Origin: Pseudobacter ginsenosidimutans
GTDB lineage: Bacteria; Bacteroidota; Bacteroidia; Chitinophagales; Chitinophagaceae
DNA: 64,000 nucleotides
Direction: 5' to 3'
Assembly (NCBI RefSeq): GCF_007970185.1
Contig: NZ_CP042431.1
Location: forward strand, 2,232,001-2,296,000
Part shown: one piece after another, positions 9,468 to 18,035 of the stretch
How the letters are laid out: each line of letters starts with the position of its first letter
How positions within the stretch are numbered: position 1 is the first letter of the stretch
Translations under genes and position numbers: made by a program
Notes under the pieces: model-generated
What the model was told of the DNA's origin: nothing
Seen by the model: only the letters and a program-made list of their open reading frames with translations
The model's database searches: none

Positions 9468-9859
9468 TTGATGGTTCAGCCCCGTTTACGTCTGCTTTAA
9501 TACGCTTTTGACAGCATGTTGAGGGTGTATTGTGGACATTATCGTTTTTTGATCAACGTCAATGAATAGTCGATTTTTTATTATTTGCTTTTAAGTGATT
9601 GTTTTTTTCATTTCCTTTGCAGCCGCAACATTGGCCAAACTATGAAAAATCGAAACACTGCTCTGAAACCCTGCTGCCGTTACACCCACCACGATAGCTA
9701 TAAGCCGGATTTATTAATTAATGCAGTAACCAGCATTACCGGATAAGACAGTTTCAATTTTTTCCATCTACAATTAAACGTTCTGAACAGGCATGAGGAT
9801 GCCTGATAGGAAATTCTATTGTTCAATATTCAATTAACCTAAATTCAAAACTCAATCAA
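9468..9859. other. Intergenic region before the lipoprotein gene
   Basis: 392 bases without a supported gene. It holds a short stem (AGGCAT and ATGCCT around 9790-9803) and the 15-mer TTCATTTCCTTTGCA at 9607-9621. The identical 15-mer occurs at 27638-27652, before another lipoprotein gene, and resembles a degenerate -7 element. Nothing else was recognised. Confidence 0.5.
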
Positions 9860-10477
9860 ATGAAAAGATCGTTTGTGTTTTTTTGTGCCCTGATGGCCGG
9901 TGCACTGTCTTTCTCTTCTTGCAACAAAGACCTGAAGGATGACCTCAATGAATTAAAAAGAGAAATGGGTGTGGATGAACCAATCACCGCTACCACCACT
10001 TTCACTGATTTAAAGAATGCAGAGCGCAAAGTGACTGCTACCTTCAAATACAAATGGAGCAACAGCTATTCTGATGCAATGCGCAAGAATTTAAATGGTA
10101 CTTACGATATTTATATTCGCAGGTATCAGGATAGGTATGACGAGAATGGTATTGAGCTGTATTTTGTTTATGATCCTACCACCAAGAAAATTATTTACAA
10201 GGACTTCGAACTCTATTGGGATGACCTGGGGCTTTCAAATGGAGAGATTGACGTTAATGAGGAAGGCGACCCAGAAACCGGCCTTACTTTCAATATCGAT
10301 CTCAAAAGCATCGATCTGCAGACGGGTGCTATCAATTTGGATGTGAAGATTGAAGGGACCAAAGAGTATGCTAATAATAACCAATACAATGTCCCCAACA
10401 AGAATTCCGCATTCTCAACTGCTTTTTCATTCAATGGAAAGCTGAGTGTATATGATATGAGCGAACAACCAAACTAA
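9860..10477 (+). CDS. Hypothetical lipoprotein
   Basis: A 205-residue protein with a lipoprotein signal peptide and lipobox (SFSSC, Cys20 or so), followed by a highly charged stretch (NKDLKDDLNELKREMG) and a beta-rich body. No family was recognised. It is expected to be anchored in the periplasm or outer membrane. It is convergent with hemL and shares a strong bidirectional terminator with it. Confidence 0.7.
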   Translation: MKRSFVFFCALMAGALSFSSCNKDLKDDLNELKREMGVDEPITATTTFTDLKNAERKVTATFKYKWSNSYSDAMRKNLNGTYDIYIRRYQDRYDENGIELYFVYDPTTKKIIYKDFELYWDDLGLSNGEIDVNEEGDPETGLTFNIDLKSIDLQTGAINLDVKIEGTKEYANNNQYNVPNKNSAFSTAFSFNGKLSVYDMSEQPN

Positions 10478-10490
10478 TTTGGTGACACAT

Positions 10491-10533
10491 AAAAAAAGGA
10501 TGGTCGTTGTAAATCAGCGACCATCCTTTTTTT
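10491..10533. terminator. Bidirectional terminator between the lipoprotein gene and hemL
   Basis: AAAGGATGGTCG and CGACCATCCTTT form a long stem around a short loop. It is flanked by an A-run on the left and a run of T residues on the right, so it can terminate transcription from both converging genes. Confidence 0.9.
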
Positions 10534-10540
10534 GCATATC

Positions 10541-11830
10541 TTAAAGTATCTCTTTCAAACTTTCTTCAGTAGCCTTAATAGTAGTATCCAGGTGTTCCTG
10601 TTGCATGGCATTGTTGAGGAACCAGCTTTCAAATGCAGAAGGCGGAAGATATACGCCGCGCTTCAGCATGGCATGGAAATATTTCTTGAACAAATCATTG
10701 TTGGCCGCTGCAGCGGAAGCGAAGTTGGTAACCGGTTTATCGCTGAAATGAACGCTGATCATTGATCCCAGCTGATTGATCACGTAAGGTGTACCAGATG
10801 CTTTCAATACCTTGTCAAGACCATCTCTCAGATAAACAGTTTTTTCATTCAGCTCTTTCAGCAGTTTCGGTTGCTCATTGAGTATAGATAATAGAGTGTA
10901 TCCTGCAATCATGGCGATAGGGTTACCGCTGAGCGTGCCTGCCTGGTAAACACTTCCGAGTGGCGCTACCATTTCCATGATCTTACGTTTGCCACCGAAT
11001 GCGCCTACCGGTAATCCACCACCGATCACTTTACCGTAAGTGACGAGGTCTGCATCGATTTTCAATTTCTCCTGTGCTCCGCCTCGGGCAAGCCTGAAGC
11101 CAGTCATCACTTCATCAAAAATAAACACGATCCCTTCCGCATCACAGATCTTACGGATGCCTTCGAGGAAACCAGCTTGTGGAATGATGCATCCCATATT
11201 GCCGGCAACAGGCTCCACGATAATAGCAGCCACCTGTGATTTATTTTCTGCTACCAGTTGCTCAACTGCCGCCAGATCATTGTAGGCACAGGTAAGCGTG
11301 TCTGCAGCAGTAGAAGCGGTAACACCCGGCACAGCCTGGATATTCAATGTAGCCACGCCGCTTCCCGCTTTCACAAGAAATGAATCAGCATGACCATGAT
11401 AACAACCTTCAAACTTGATGATCTTATTGCGGCCGGTATAACCACGGGCCACGCGAATGGCGCTCATACAGGCTTCTGTACCGCTGCTCACCATGCGGAT
11501 CAGGTCTACGTTTGGCGCCATGCTCCTGATCAGTTCGGCCATTTTGATCTCGAGTTCGGTAGGTGCGCCGTATGAGGTGGAGAATACAGCCTGCTCCTGG
11601 ATGGCTTTCACCAAAGGCGCATAAGCATGACCGAGGATCATCGGCCCCCAGGATGCGATATAATCGATATATCGGTTGCCGTCCACATCGTACAGATATG
11701 TGCCTTCAGCCCGCTGGATAAAGAGCGGCGTGCCGCCTACGCTTCTGAATGCACGAACAGGAGAGTTGACGCCTCCCGGAATGCTTTCCTGTGCACGATT
11801 GAACAGCTCAATGCTTTTTGTAGTATTCAT
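10541..11830 (-). CDS. hemL: Glutamate-1-semialdehyde 2,1-aminomutase
   Basis: A 429-residue PLP enzyme that converts glutamate-1-semialdehyde to 5-aminolevulinate, the second step of the C5 haem pathway. Diagnostic features are the N-terminal SIPGGVNSPVRAF, the SSGTEA phosphate-binding loop, FDEVMTGFR, and the PLP lysine in TYGKVIGGG (Lys267). The start was placed at 11830 (MNTTKSIELF) rather than an in-frame ATG 36 bases upstream, because the family begins close to this segment. It is the last gene of the hemCDEFBL run, 67 bases after hemB. Confidence 0.95.
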   Translation of the reverse strand: MNTTKSIELFNRAQESIPGGVNSPVRAFRSVGGTPLFIQRAEGTYLYDVDGNRYIDYIASWGPMILGHAYAPLVKAIQEQAVFSTSYGAPTELEIKMAELIRSMAPNVDLIRMVSSGTEACMSAIRVARGYTGRNKIIKFEGCYHGHADSFLVKAGSGVATLNIQAVPGVTASTAADTLTCAYNDLAAVEQLVAENKSQVAAIIVEPVAGNMGCIIPQAGFLEGIRKICDAEGIVFIFDEVMTGFRLARGGAQEKLKIDADLVTYGKVIGGGLPVGAFGGKRKIMEMVAPLGSVYQAGTLSGNPIAMIAGYTLLSILNEQPKLLKELNEKTVYLRDGLDKVLKASGTPYVINQLGSMISVHFSDKPVTNFASAAAANNDLFKKYFHAMLKRGVYLPPSAFESWFLNNAMQQEHLDTTIKATEESLKEIL

Positions 11831-11897
11831 AGTAAGAATATTAAGTTTAATTCCGCTGTTGCTCATCGCTCGCCGGAGGAGAGCAACTGGATGCCCT

Positions 11898-12872
11898 CTA
11901 ATTGATCAGCCTTACTGCATCCTTTGAAAAATAAGTGGCAATCAGATCGGCGCCTGCGCGCTTGATAGCGGTGAGCGTTTCGATAATAGCTTTCTCTTCA
12001 TCCAGGATGCCGGCTTTCGCAGCCATCTTGATCATGCTGTATTCGCCACTGATATTGTAGGCGCTAACAGGAACGGTTACACTATCTTTCACTTCACGGA
12101 TGATATCGAGGTACGCGAGCGCAGGTTTCACCATTACGATATCTGCACCTTCTTCCACATCCATCAATGTTTCCTTGATGGCTTCTATGCGGTTGGTGTA
12201 GTTCATCTGGTAGGTTTTCTTATCGCCGAAGCCTGGTGCGGAATCCAGTGCATCGCGGAAGGGACCATAGAAGCAGGAAGCGTATTTGGCGCTATAGCTC
12301 ATGATACCAGTCCGGGTGAAATTATTCTCTTCCAGGGCTTCGCGGATAGCGGCGATGCGGCCATCCATCATATCGCTGGGAGCAACAAAGTCGGCGCCCG
12401 CCTGCGCGTGGCTTACGCTCATGGCTGCCAGCACTTCCACGGTGGCATCGTTCACGATCTCCTGTCCTTCCACTATTCCATCATGACCAAAAGAAGAAAA
12501 CGGATCAAGGGCCACGTCCGTCATGATCAGCATATCCGGGCAGGCATTCTTCGCGGTTTTGATGGCGCGTTGCATCAGTCCGTCGGGATTCACAGCTTCG
12601 GTTCCTTTATTATCTTTCAACTCATCAGGGACTTTCACAAAAAGCAGGATGCTTTTCAATCCGAGGCCCCACAATTCTTTCACTTCGCGTGCGAGATTAT
12701 CCAGGCTCAGCCTGTAATAGCCGGGCATGGTGCTGATCTCTTCCTTTACGTCTTTACCTTCCACAACAAACAACGGCACGATGAAATCTTCCGGTCTGAG
12801 AATGGTTTCTGCCACCATCGCGCGGATAGCGGGAGATTGCCGGAGGATCCTGTTTCTTCTTTGTAAATACAT
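11898..12872 (-). CDS. hemB: Porphobilinogen synthase (delta-aminolevulinate dehydratase), zinc-free type
   Basis: A 324-residue enzyme condensing two aminolevulinates to porphobilinogen. Schiff-base lysines are Lys196 (YSAKYAS) and Lys249 (MVKPALAYLD). The metal region reads DVALDPFSSFGHDG (119-132). The cysteines of zinc-dependent enzymes are replaced by Ala121, Asp123 and Asp131, the pattern of the magnesium/potassium-responsive subclass. It lies between hemF and hemL in the operon. Confidence 0.95.
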   Translation of the reverse strand: MYLQRRNRILRQSPAIRAMVAETILRPEDFIVPLFVVEGKDVKEEISTMPGYYRLSLDNLAREVKELWGLGLKSILLFVKVPDELKDNKGTEAVNPDGLMQRAIKTAKNACPDMLIMTDVALDPFSSFGHDGIVEGQEIVNDATVEVLAAMSVSHAQAGADFVAPSDMMDGRIAAIREALEENNFTRTGIMSYSAKYASCFYGPFRDALDSAPGFGDKKTYQMNYTNRIEAIKETLMDVEEGADIVMVKPALAYLDIIREVKDSVTVPVSAYNISGEYSMIKMAAKAGILDEEKAIIETLTAIKRAGADLIATYFSKDAVRLIN

Positions 12873-12910
12873 GATCGTTTTATTTTAGTGAGATAACAGT
12901 TGTCAGTTTT

Positions 12911-13828
12911 CTATACCCATTCCTTTGGACGAAGACAGGCATCGAGCAATCTTTCTTCTTCACTTCCCGGCGCTGGCTGGTAATTGTATTCGAAACGCAC
13001 AGTTGGCGGCAGGCTCATCAGGATGCTTTCGATGCGGCCATTGGTCTTTAGTCCGAAGAGTGTGCCGCGATCGTGAACGAGGTTGAACTCTGTATAACGC
13101 CCACGGCGGATCTCCTGCCAGTGTTTGTTGGCTGCATTCCATTCCATGTTTTTCCTCTTTTCCACAATGGGTACGTAGGCAGAGATGAAAGCGTTGCCAC
13201 AGGACTGTCCGAAGCGGAACCAGAAATCAACATCCTTTGTTTCATTGGGACGTTGGTGATCATAGAAAATTCCGCCGATACCCCGGCGCTCATTGTTGCG
13301 GTGCGTATTCACGAAATAGTGATCGCATTCGCGTTTGAAATCGGGGTAGAAAGATGGATCGAACTGACCGCATACATTTTTATAGGTGGAATGAAAATGG
13401 ATGGCATCTTCATCTATCAGATAATAAGGTGTGAGATCTGTGCCTCCGCCGAACCAGCGGTCTGTTACGTTGTGGTTTTTATCGTACAGCTCAAACATAC
13501 GATAGTTGCAGTGAACAGTGGGCACGAAAGGATTCAGCGGATGGATCACCAGCGAGAGGCCGCAGGCGAACCAGTTATCTCCATCAATTTTCAATTGGCT
13601 GCGCATGGCTTCGGTAACAGGGCCGTACACTACAGATGTGTTCACGCCACCTTTCTCGAATACTTTTCCATTGGCGATCACGCGGGTTTTACCACCGCCG
13701 CCTTCCGGACGCTCCCATTTGTCCTCGAAAAAACGGGCCTGTCCGTCTGCGGCTTCCAGGGCAGCGCAGATGCGGTTCTGCAAGTCGTGGATGAACGCGA
13801 TCCAATTGTCCTTGATGGGATTATTCAT
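12911..13828 (-). CDS. hemF: Oxygen-dependent coproporphyrinogen III oxidase
   Basis: A 305-residue enzyme that decarboxylates coproporphyrinogen III to protoporphyrinogen IX using molecular oxygen. Recognisable motifs are GGGKTRVI near residue 45, WFGGGTDLTPYYL, HFHSTYK with its catalytic-site His, and NTHRNNERRGIGGIFYDH. The use of HemF points to aerobic growth; no oxygen-independent HemN is seen in this window. It follows hemE with only one base between them. Confidence 0.95.
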   Translation of the reverse strand: MNNPIKDNWIAFIHDLQNRICAALEAADGQARFFEDKWERPEGGGGKTRVIANGKVFEKGGVNTSVVYGPVTEAMRSQLKIDGDNWFACGLSLVIHPLNPFVPTVHCNYRMFELYDKNHNVTDRWFGGGTDLTPYYLIDEDAIHFHSTYKNVCGQFDPSFYPDFKRECDHYFVNTHRNNERRGIGGIFYDHQRPNETKDVDFWFRFGQSCGNAFISAYVPIVEKRKNMEWNAANKHWQEIRRGRYTEFNLVHDRGTLFGLKTNGRIESILMSLPPTVRFEYNYQPAPGSEEERLLDACLRPKEWV

Positions 13829-13829
13829 G

Positions 13830-14861
13830 TTATCCTTTTTTCGTGTATTCCTTCACGGTATTAACGAACGCTTTGGCATGGTCCACCGGTACGTTCGGCA
13901 AAATACCATGACCAAGATTTGCGATATGTTTATGACCACCGAAACCATCCAGCATTTTCTTTACAGACTTTTCGATTTCAGGAATGGGGGCTAACAGTCT
14001 GGCAGGATCGAAATTGCCTTGAAGCACCACCCGGTCGCCGGCTTGCTGTCGGGCGAACTCTGGCGTATTACACCAGTCGATGCCCAGGCCATGTGCACCT
14101 GTGGCGGCCATACGGTCCAGGCTATGCCATGCGCCTTTGGCGAAGATGATGGTGAGCACTTCGTCTTTCAATGCTTCTACGATCTGGCGGATATAGTATA
14201 GGCTGTAAGTTTCGAAATCATCCTGGCTCAGCAGTCCACCCCAGCTGTCGAAGATCTGGATCACGTCAACACCGGCCTGCACCTGTCCTTTCAGGTAAGC
14301 GATGGTGGTATCTGTGATCATTTGCAGCAGCTGGTGAGCTGTTTCAGGTTGGGTATAACAAAATGCTTTTGCTTCGTCGAATGTTTTGGAGCCCTTGCCC
14401 TGCACCATATAGCAGAGGAGCGTCCAGGGAGCGCCGGCAAAACCGATCAGGGGTACGCGGCCTGCCAGTGTTTTTTTGGTGAGGCGAAGCGCATCATACA
14501 CATAACCGAGATGCTCGTTCACATCAGGAATACGGAGTTTGGCGAGATCGCTGATCTGTTTGATGGGATCGGGTAAGAGCGGGCCCTTGCTTTCGATCAT
14601 CTGTACTTCCATTCCCATGGCCTCAGGCACTACCAGTATATCTGAGAAAATAATAGCTGCATCCACACCCACCTGTTCAACGGGCTGAATGGTGATCTCC
14701 GTGGCCAGTTCGGGTATGCGGCACCGTTCGAAGAAGGAATATTTTGCCTTCAGTTTCATGTAATCCGGGAGATAACGTCCGGCCTGACGCATCATCCAAA
14801 CAGGAGTACGTTCAGTGGTTTCTCCTCTCAGTGTTCTTAATAACAGATCGTTTTGCAGCAT
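13830..14861 (-). CDS. hemE: Uroporphyrinogen decarboxylase
   Basis: A 343-residue enzyme removing four carboxylates from uroporphyrinogen III. The signature MMRQAGRYLPDY is near residue 23 and the second family signature, IGFAGAPWTLLCYMV, is near residue 140. Length is normal for the family. It is tightly packed between hemD (15 bases) and hemF (1 base). Confidence 0.95.
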   Translation of the reverse strand: MLQNDLLLRTLRGETTERTPVWMMRQAGRYLPDYMKLKAKYSFFERCRIPELATEITIQPVEQVGVDAAIIFSDILVVPEAMGMEVQMIESKGPLLPDPIKQISDLAKLRIPDVNEHLGYVYDALRLTKKTLAGRVPLIGFAGAPWTLLCYMVQGKGSKTFDEAKAFCYTQPETAHQLLQMITDTTIAYLKGQVQAGVDVIQIFDSWGGLLSQDDFETYSLYYIRQIVEALKDEVLTIIFAKGAWHSLDRMAATGAHGLGIDWCNTPEFARQQAGDRVVLQGNFDPARLLAPIPEIEKSVKKMLDGFGGHKHIANLGHGILPNVPVDHAKAFVNTVKEYTKKG

Positions 14862-14876
14862 CTTTATTTTTATTAA

Positions 14877-15596
14877 TTACTTCTTTATAAAATATTCCTG
14901 CACCAGGTTCAGCATGCATTGCTGGGTAGGTGTTTGGCAGATGATCACTTTGTTGTTCGTATGAGCTGTGATGGCTTTGGCAGTTGTGTTGCCGATGGCG
15001 AAGCATACGGTGGATGCGGGCAGTTTATTGGCTGAGAAGAAACTGCTTACAGCACTTGGACTGAAGAACAGAACGCCATCGATATTTTCTTTCAGTAGTA
15101 CTGGTGTTTCGATGGTTTCATAGGTGATTACTTCGTTCACTTCAATGTCATGTTCACTAAGGATATTGGGCAGTTCGTCTCTTCGCTGGTTGCTGCAGAA
15201 GAAAACCACGCGGTGTATATCGTCTGCGGCGAGGATGGTTTCGGCGAGGAGCGCGCCGGTGAAAACTTCGCCGGTGGGCTCATTGTCGAACAGTTCCAGA
15301 ACTGCGTCGCGTGTGGTGCCTGCGAGTGAAAAGATCTGCCAGTGTGCGGGTGCGGCATCCAGGTCTTCATTGGCATGAAGTACGGCGGCCACTATTTCCA
15401 CGGCATTGCGGCTGGTGAAAACTACAGCTGTGCCTGGCTCATAAGTAAGTGGCAGTACGGTTTCCAGGGTTTCGCCGCTGAGTACCGGCTCGATCCGGAT
15501 CAGTTCTTCTTCTTTGCAGGCGATGCCCTGCTTCACTAAATTTTGAGTGAGTGAAGGGATCAATTTTTTTGTGCTAAGGATACTGTATTGTGTCAT
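14877..15596 (-). CDS. hemD: Uroporphyrinogen-III synthase
   Basis: 239 residues. HemD sequences are poorly conserved, but the two-domain pattern is visible: VFTSRNAVEIV near residue 75, and FFSPSAVSSFFSANKL followed by FAIGNTTAKAI near residues 175-205. Position between hemC and hemE makes the assignment safe. ATG at 15596 was chosen; an in-frame TTG six bases upstream is less likely. It closes the hydroxymethylbilane ring with inversion of ring D. Confidence 0.9.
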   Translation of the reverse strand: MTQYSILSTKKLIPSLTQNLVKQGIACKEEELIRIEPVLSGETLETVLPLTYEPGTAVVFTSRNAVEIVAAVLHANEDLDAAPAHWQIFSLAGTTRDAVLELFDNEPTGEVFTGALLAETILAADDIHRVVFFCSNQRRDELPNILSEHDIEVNEVITYETIETPVLLKENIDGVLFFSPSAVSSFFSANKLPASTVCFAIGNTTAKAITAHTNNKVIICQTPTQQCMLNLVQEYFIKK

Positions 15597-15611
15597 TTTC
15601 AATCAGGAAGG

Positions 15612-16526
15612 TCACTTTTTTTGAATACCATCGGCAATTTCCTGTCCGCCATTTGCGAGCAGTTCTGCAGCATAGATTTTTCCGATGCCGGCAGCTTCCG
15701 AGATCTGTATCGTTTTATCGATTTCCACTTTATGTTTTCCGTCAACGGAAAGGATATTGCCGCGGAAATACACCTGGTTGTCTGAAACCTGCGCCAGCGC
15801 GCTGATAGGAGTTGAACAACCGCCAAGCAGAGCGCGGAGAAAATCCCTTTCTATTTTGGTACATAGATCGGTATTGGTATCGTTGAATGTATTGCAGGTT
15901 TGCAGCAGTGATTTGTCGTTTGTTCTGCATGCTACTGTGATGGCGCCCTGAGCGGGTGCGGGCAGCATCCAGTCCAGCTCCACAGAGTTTTCTGGTCGGA
16001 GTGCGATGCGTTCCAGTCCGGCAGCGGCGAAGATCGCGCCGTTCCAGTTGCTTTCCTCCAGTTTGCGGAGCCGCGTGTTCACATTGCCACGAAGGTTTTC
16101 GATGGAGTGATGGGGATAGCGGTTCAGCCATTGCGCTTTGCGGCGGATGCTGCTGGTAGCGATGATGCAATCAGAGGCAGCGAGCTTGTCGTCGAAAATA
16201 AAATGTTCTCCTTTGTGGATCAGCAGGTCTTTCCAGGAGGCGCGTTTGAGAACGGCAGCCTGAGCAATTCCTTCGGGTAATTGTGTGGGCACATCTTTCA
16301 TGGAGTGCACGGCCAGATCGATTGTATTATTGAGCAGGGCAATATCCAGGCTGCGGGTGAAGATCCCCTGCACGCCCATTTCGTAAAGCGGCGTTTTGAG
16401 ATCAACATCTCCTTCGCTTTTGATATAAACCAGTTCTGCTTCAACGCCCTGATCGCTGAGCAGGCTTTTCACCTGGTTGGCCTGCCAAACGGCTAGCTGG
16501 CTCTCTCTTGTTCCTATTCTGATCAT
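15612..16526 (-). CDS. hemC: Hydroxymethylbilane synthase (porphobilinogen deaminase)
   Basis: A 304-residue enzyme polymerising four porphobilinogens. It begins with the family pattern MIRIGTRESQLAVWQAN. The cysteine that carries the dipyrromethane cofactor is Cys237 in LLGGCSTPISA. A candidate promoter lies just upstream at 16617-16624, inside the end of hemA, so the hemCDEFBL run may be expressed from its own promoter as well as by read-through. Confidence 0.95.
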   Translation of the reverse strand: MIRIGTRESQLAVWQANQVKSLLSDQGVEAELVYIKSEGDVDLKTPLYEMGVQGIFTRSLDIALLNNTIDLAVHSMKDVPTQLPEGIAQAAVLKRASWKDLLIHKGEHFIFDDKLAASDCIIATSSIRRKAQWLNRYPHHSIENLRGNVNTRLRKLEESNWNGAIFAAAGLERIALRPENSVELDWMLPAPAQGAITVACRTNDKSLLQTCNTFNDTNTDLCTKIERDFLRALLGGCSTPISALAQVSDNQVYFRGNILSVDGKHKVEIDKTIQISEAAGIGKIYAAELLANGGQEIADGIQKK

Positions 16527-16616
16527 AACATTTATATACCGGTGATGATAGCGCTGTGGAGGCGCGCGGATGGCCGCAAGGTAGTTGATACCCTGTTATC
16601 ATCACTCAATTGATGG

Positions 16617-16624
16617 CAAAGTTA
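16617..16624 (-). promoter_or_regulatory. Candidate -7 element for hemC
   Basis: On the minus strand this reads TAACTTTG, matching TAnnTTTG. It lies about 90 bases before the hemC start and overlaps the hemA stop codon. Confidence 0.45.
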
Positions 16625-17863
16625 ATTCGAACCTGTTGTAATAAACTCGTTGATGGCCTCGATGTACTGACAGCCGCGTGTGTTTTGCTGGCGCATCTTG
16701 GAAGCCATTCCATTGATTACCCGCTGAATCTTCAGATCGGAATCAACCGGGCGGGTTGTTACTGTTCCCGGACAAAGTTGAATATATGAAGGGAAGGTTT
16801 GAATTTCTTTCAGCTTGGTTTTAACCGCTTTGAGAACAGGCACATGCTTGCGCATCTCATGCCAGTCTGTGAATTCAGCGATATGCTCTTCAATGATAGC
16901 AAGCGCCAGTGGCACTTCCGCTTCCCTTTTTTGCAGGGTGGCGTCATTGATCCTGGAGAGCTCGTCAACATTTACCAGTTGAACGTTGGGAAGCAGGCGG
17001 GAGGATTCTTCCACATTGCAGGGGATCGAAAGATCGATCACCAGCTTATTGCCCTGGTCCTGGAGATGGGAAGTCAGAATGGTGGGAGTGGCAGCATTGG
17101 TTGCTACGATGATAATGTCTGCTCTGCGGATATGATCAGAGAGCAGGTCTGCAGGTACATACTGAACACCCAGTTCAAATGCCAGTTCCGCAGCTTTTTC
17201 CTGCGTACGGTTGATCAGGGTGATATTGGTAGTGCCTAAATAATCGATGATATTTTTGCAGGTGCTTCTGCCGATCTTTCCCGTGCCGAGCAGCAGGATC
17301 TCTTTACCGGCAATGTCTGCTATATTTTCTTTGATGAACTGGATGGCGGCGAAAGAAACGGAAACCGTTCCGCCACTCAGTCCTGTATTGTTCTTGATGG
17401 CTTTGGAGGATTGCAGCACGCTGTTCACCAGTCTTTCAGAGAATGTGCCGATAAATCCTTTTTCGCGTGCAAACTTCACAGCTACTTTCAGTTGCCCTAC
17501 AATCTCGTAATCCCCGAGGATCTGTGAATCAAGACCAGCACCTACAGAGAACATATGTTGAATGGCGCTCATGCCACTTTTCACATACGCGAGTTGTGAA
17601 AAAGTATCGGCATTACCTTCAGTTTGATGGCACAGTAATTGGATTAACTGGTCCGGCTGATCGGCGAAACCATAGATCTCTGTTCTGTTACAGGTGGAGA
17701 GAATGAATAATTCGTTCAGTCCATAAGAAGGCGCCAGTGAAAGAAGGGAAGCGTATTGGTCATTGCTGATAGCGAATTTTCCCCTGATGGCAGCGTCTGT
17801 CTTCTTATAGTTAATTCCGGCAATAAAAAACTTCGATATGTCTTTGCTACTCTGTCCTGGCAT
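16622..17863 (-). CDS. hemA: Glutamyl-tRNA reductase
   Basis: A 413-residue NADPH enzyme that commits glutamyl-tRNA to haem synthesis. The catalytic cysteine is Cys58 in ILSTCNRTEIYG. The substrate-binding segment SVGAGLDSQILGDYEIVGQL (about 117-136) and a Rossmann dinucleotide site, LLLGTGKIG, are present. The C-terminal dimerisation segment is normal. It is divergent from hemH, sharing a 172-base control region. Confidence 0.95.
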   Translation of the reverse strand: MPGQSSKDISKFFIAGINYKKTDAAIRGKFAISNDQYASLLSLAPSYGLNELFILSTCNRTEIYGFADQPDQLIQLLCHQTEGNADTFSQLAYVKSGMSAIQHMFSVGAGLDSQILGDYEIVGQLKVAVKFAREKGFIGTFSERLVNSVLQSSKAIKNNTGLSGGTVSVSFAAIQFIKENIADIAGKEILLLGTGKIGRSTCKNIIDYLGTTNITLINRTQEKAAELAFELGVQYVPADLLSDHIRRADIIIVATNAATPTILTSHLQDQGNKLVIDLSIPCNVEESSRLLPNVQLVNVDELSRINDATLQKREAEVPLALAIIEEHIAEFTDWHEMRKHVPVLKAVKTKLKEIQTFPSYIQLCPGTVTTRPVDSDLKIQRVINGMASKMRQQNTRGCQYIEAINEFITTGSN

Positions 17864-17888
17864 GAAAGTAAATTTCTAAATCACAGCG

Positions 17889-17896
17889 CAAAAATA
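17889..17896 (-). promoter_or_regulatory. Candidate -7 element for hemA
   Basis: On the minus strand this reads TATTTTTG (consensus TAnnTTTG), about 26 bases before the hemA start codon. Confidence 0.5.
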
Positions 17897-17925
17897 CCTT
17901 CGGAAGCGTCAATCACCTAATCTGT

Positions 17926-17958
17926 CTGTCATTCTACTGTCATTTTACTGTATGATAA
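17926..17958. repeat. Three tandem 11-base units between hemA and hemH
   Basis: CTGTCATTCTA (17926-17936), CTGTCATTTTA (17937-17947) and the weaker CTGTATGATAA (17948-17958) lie end to end, about one helical turn each. They sit midway between the two divergent -7 elements. A regulator-binding site is plausible but unproven. Confidence 0.5.
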
Positions 17959-18011
17959 AGGTCACATAAAATAGTGATCAACCTCAGTGAACTTTTCATC
18001 CAATACAAAGT

Positions 18012-18019
18012 TACTTTTG
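18012..18019 (+). promoter_or_regulatory. Candidate -7 element for hemH
   Basis: TACTTTTG matches TAnnTTTG and lies 17 bases before the hemH start codon, which would give a very short leader. Confidence 0.5.
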
Positions 18020-18035
18020 CAAATCATTCGAAAAT

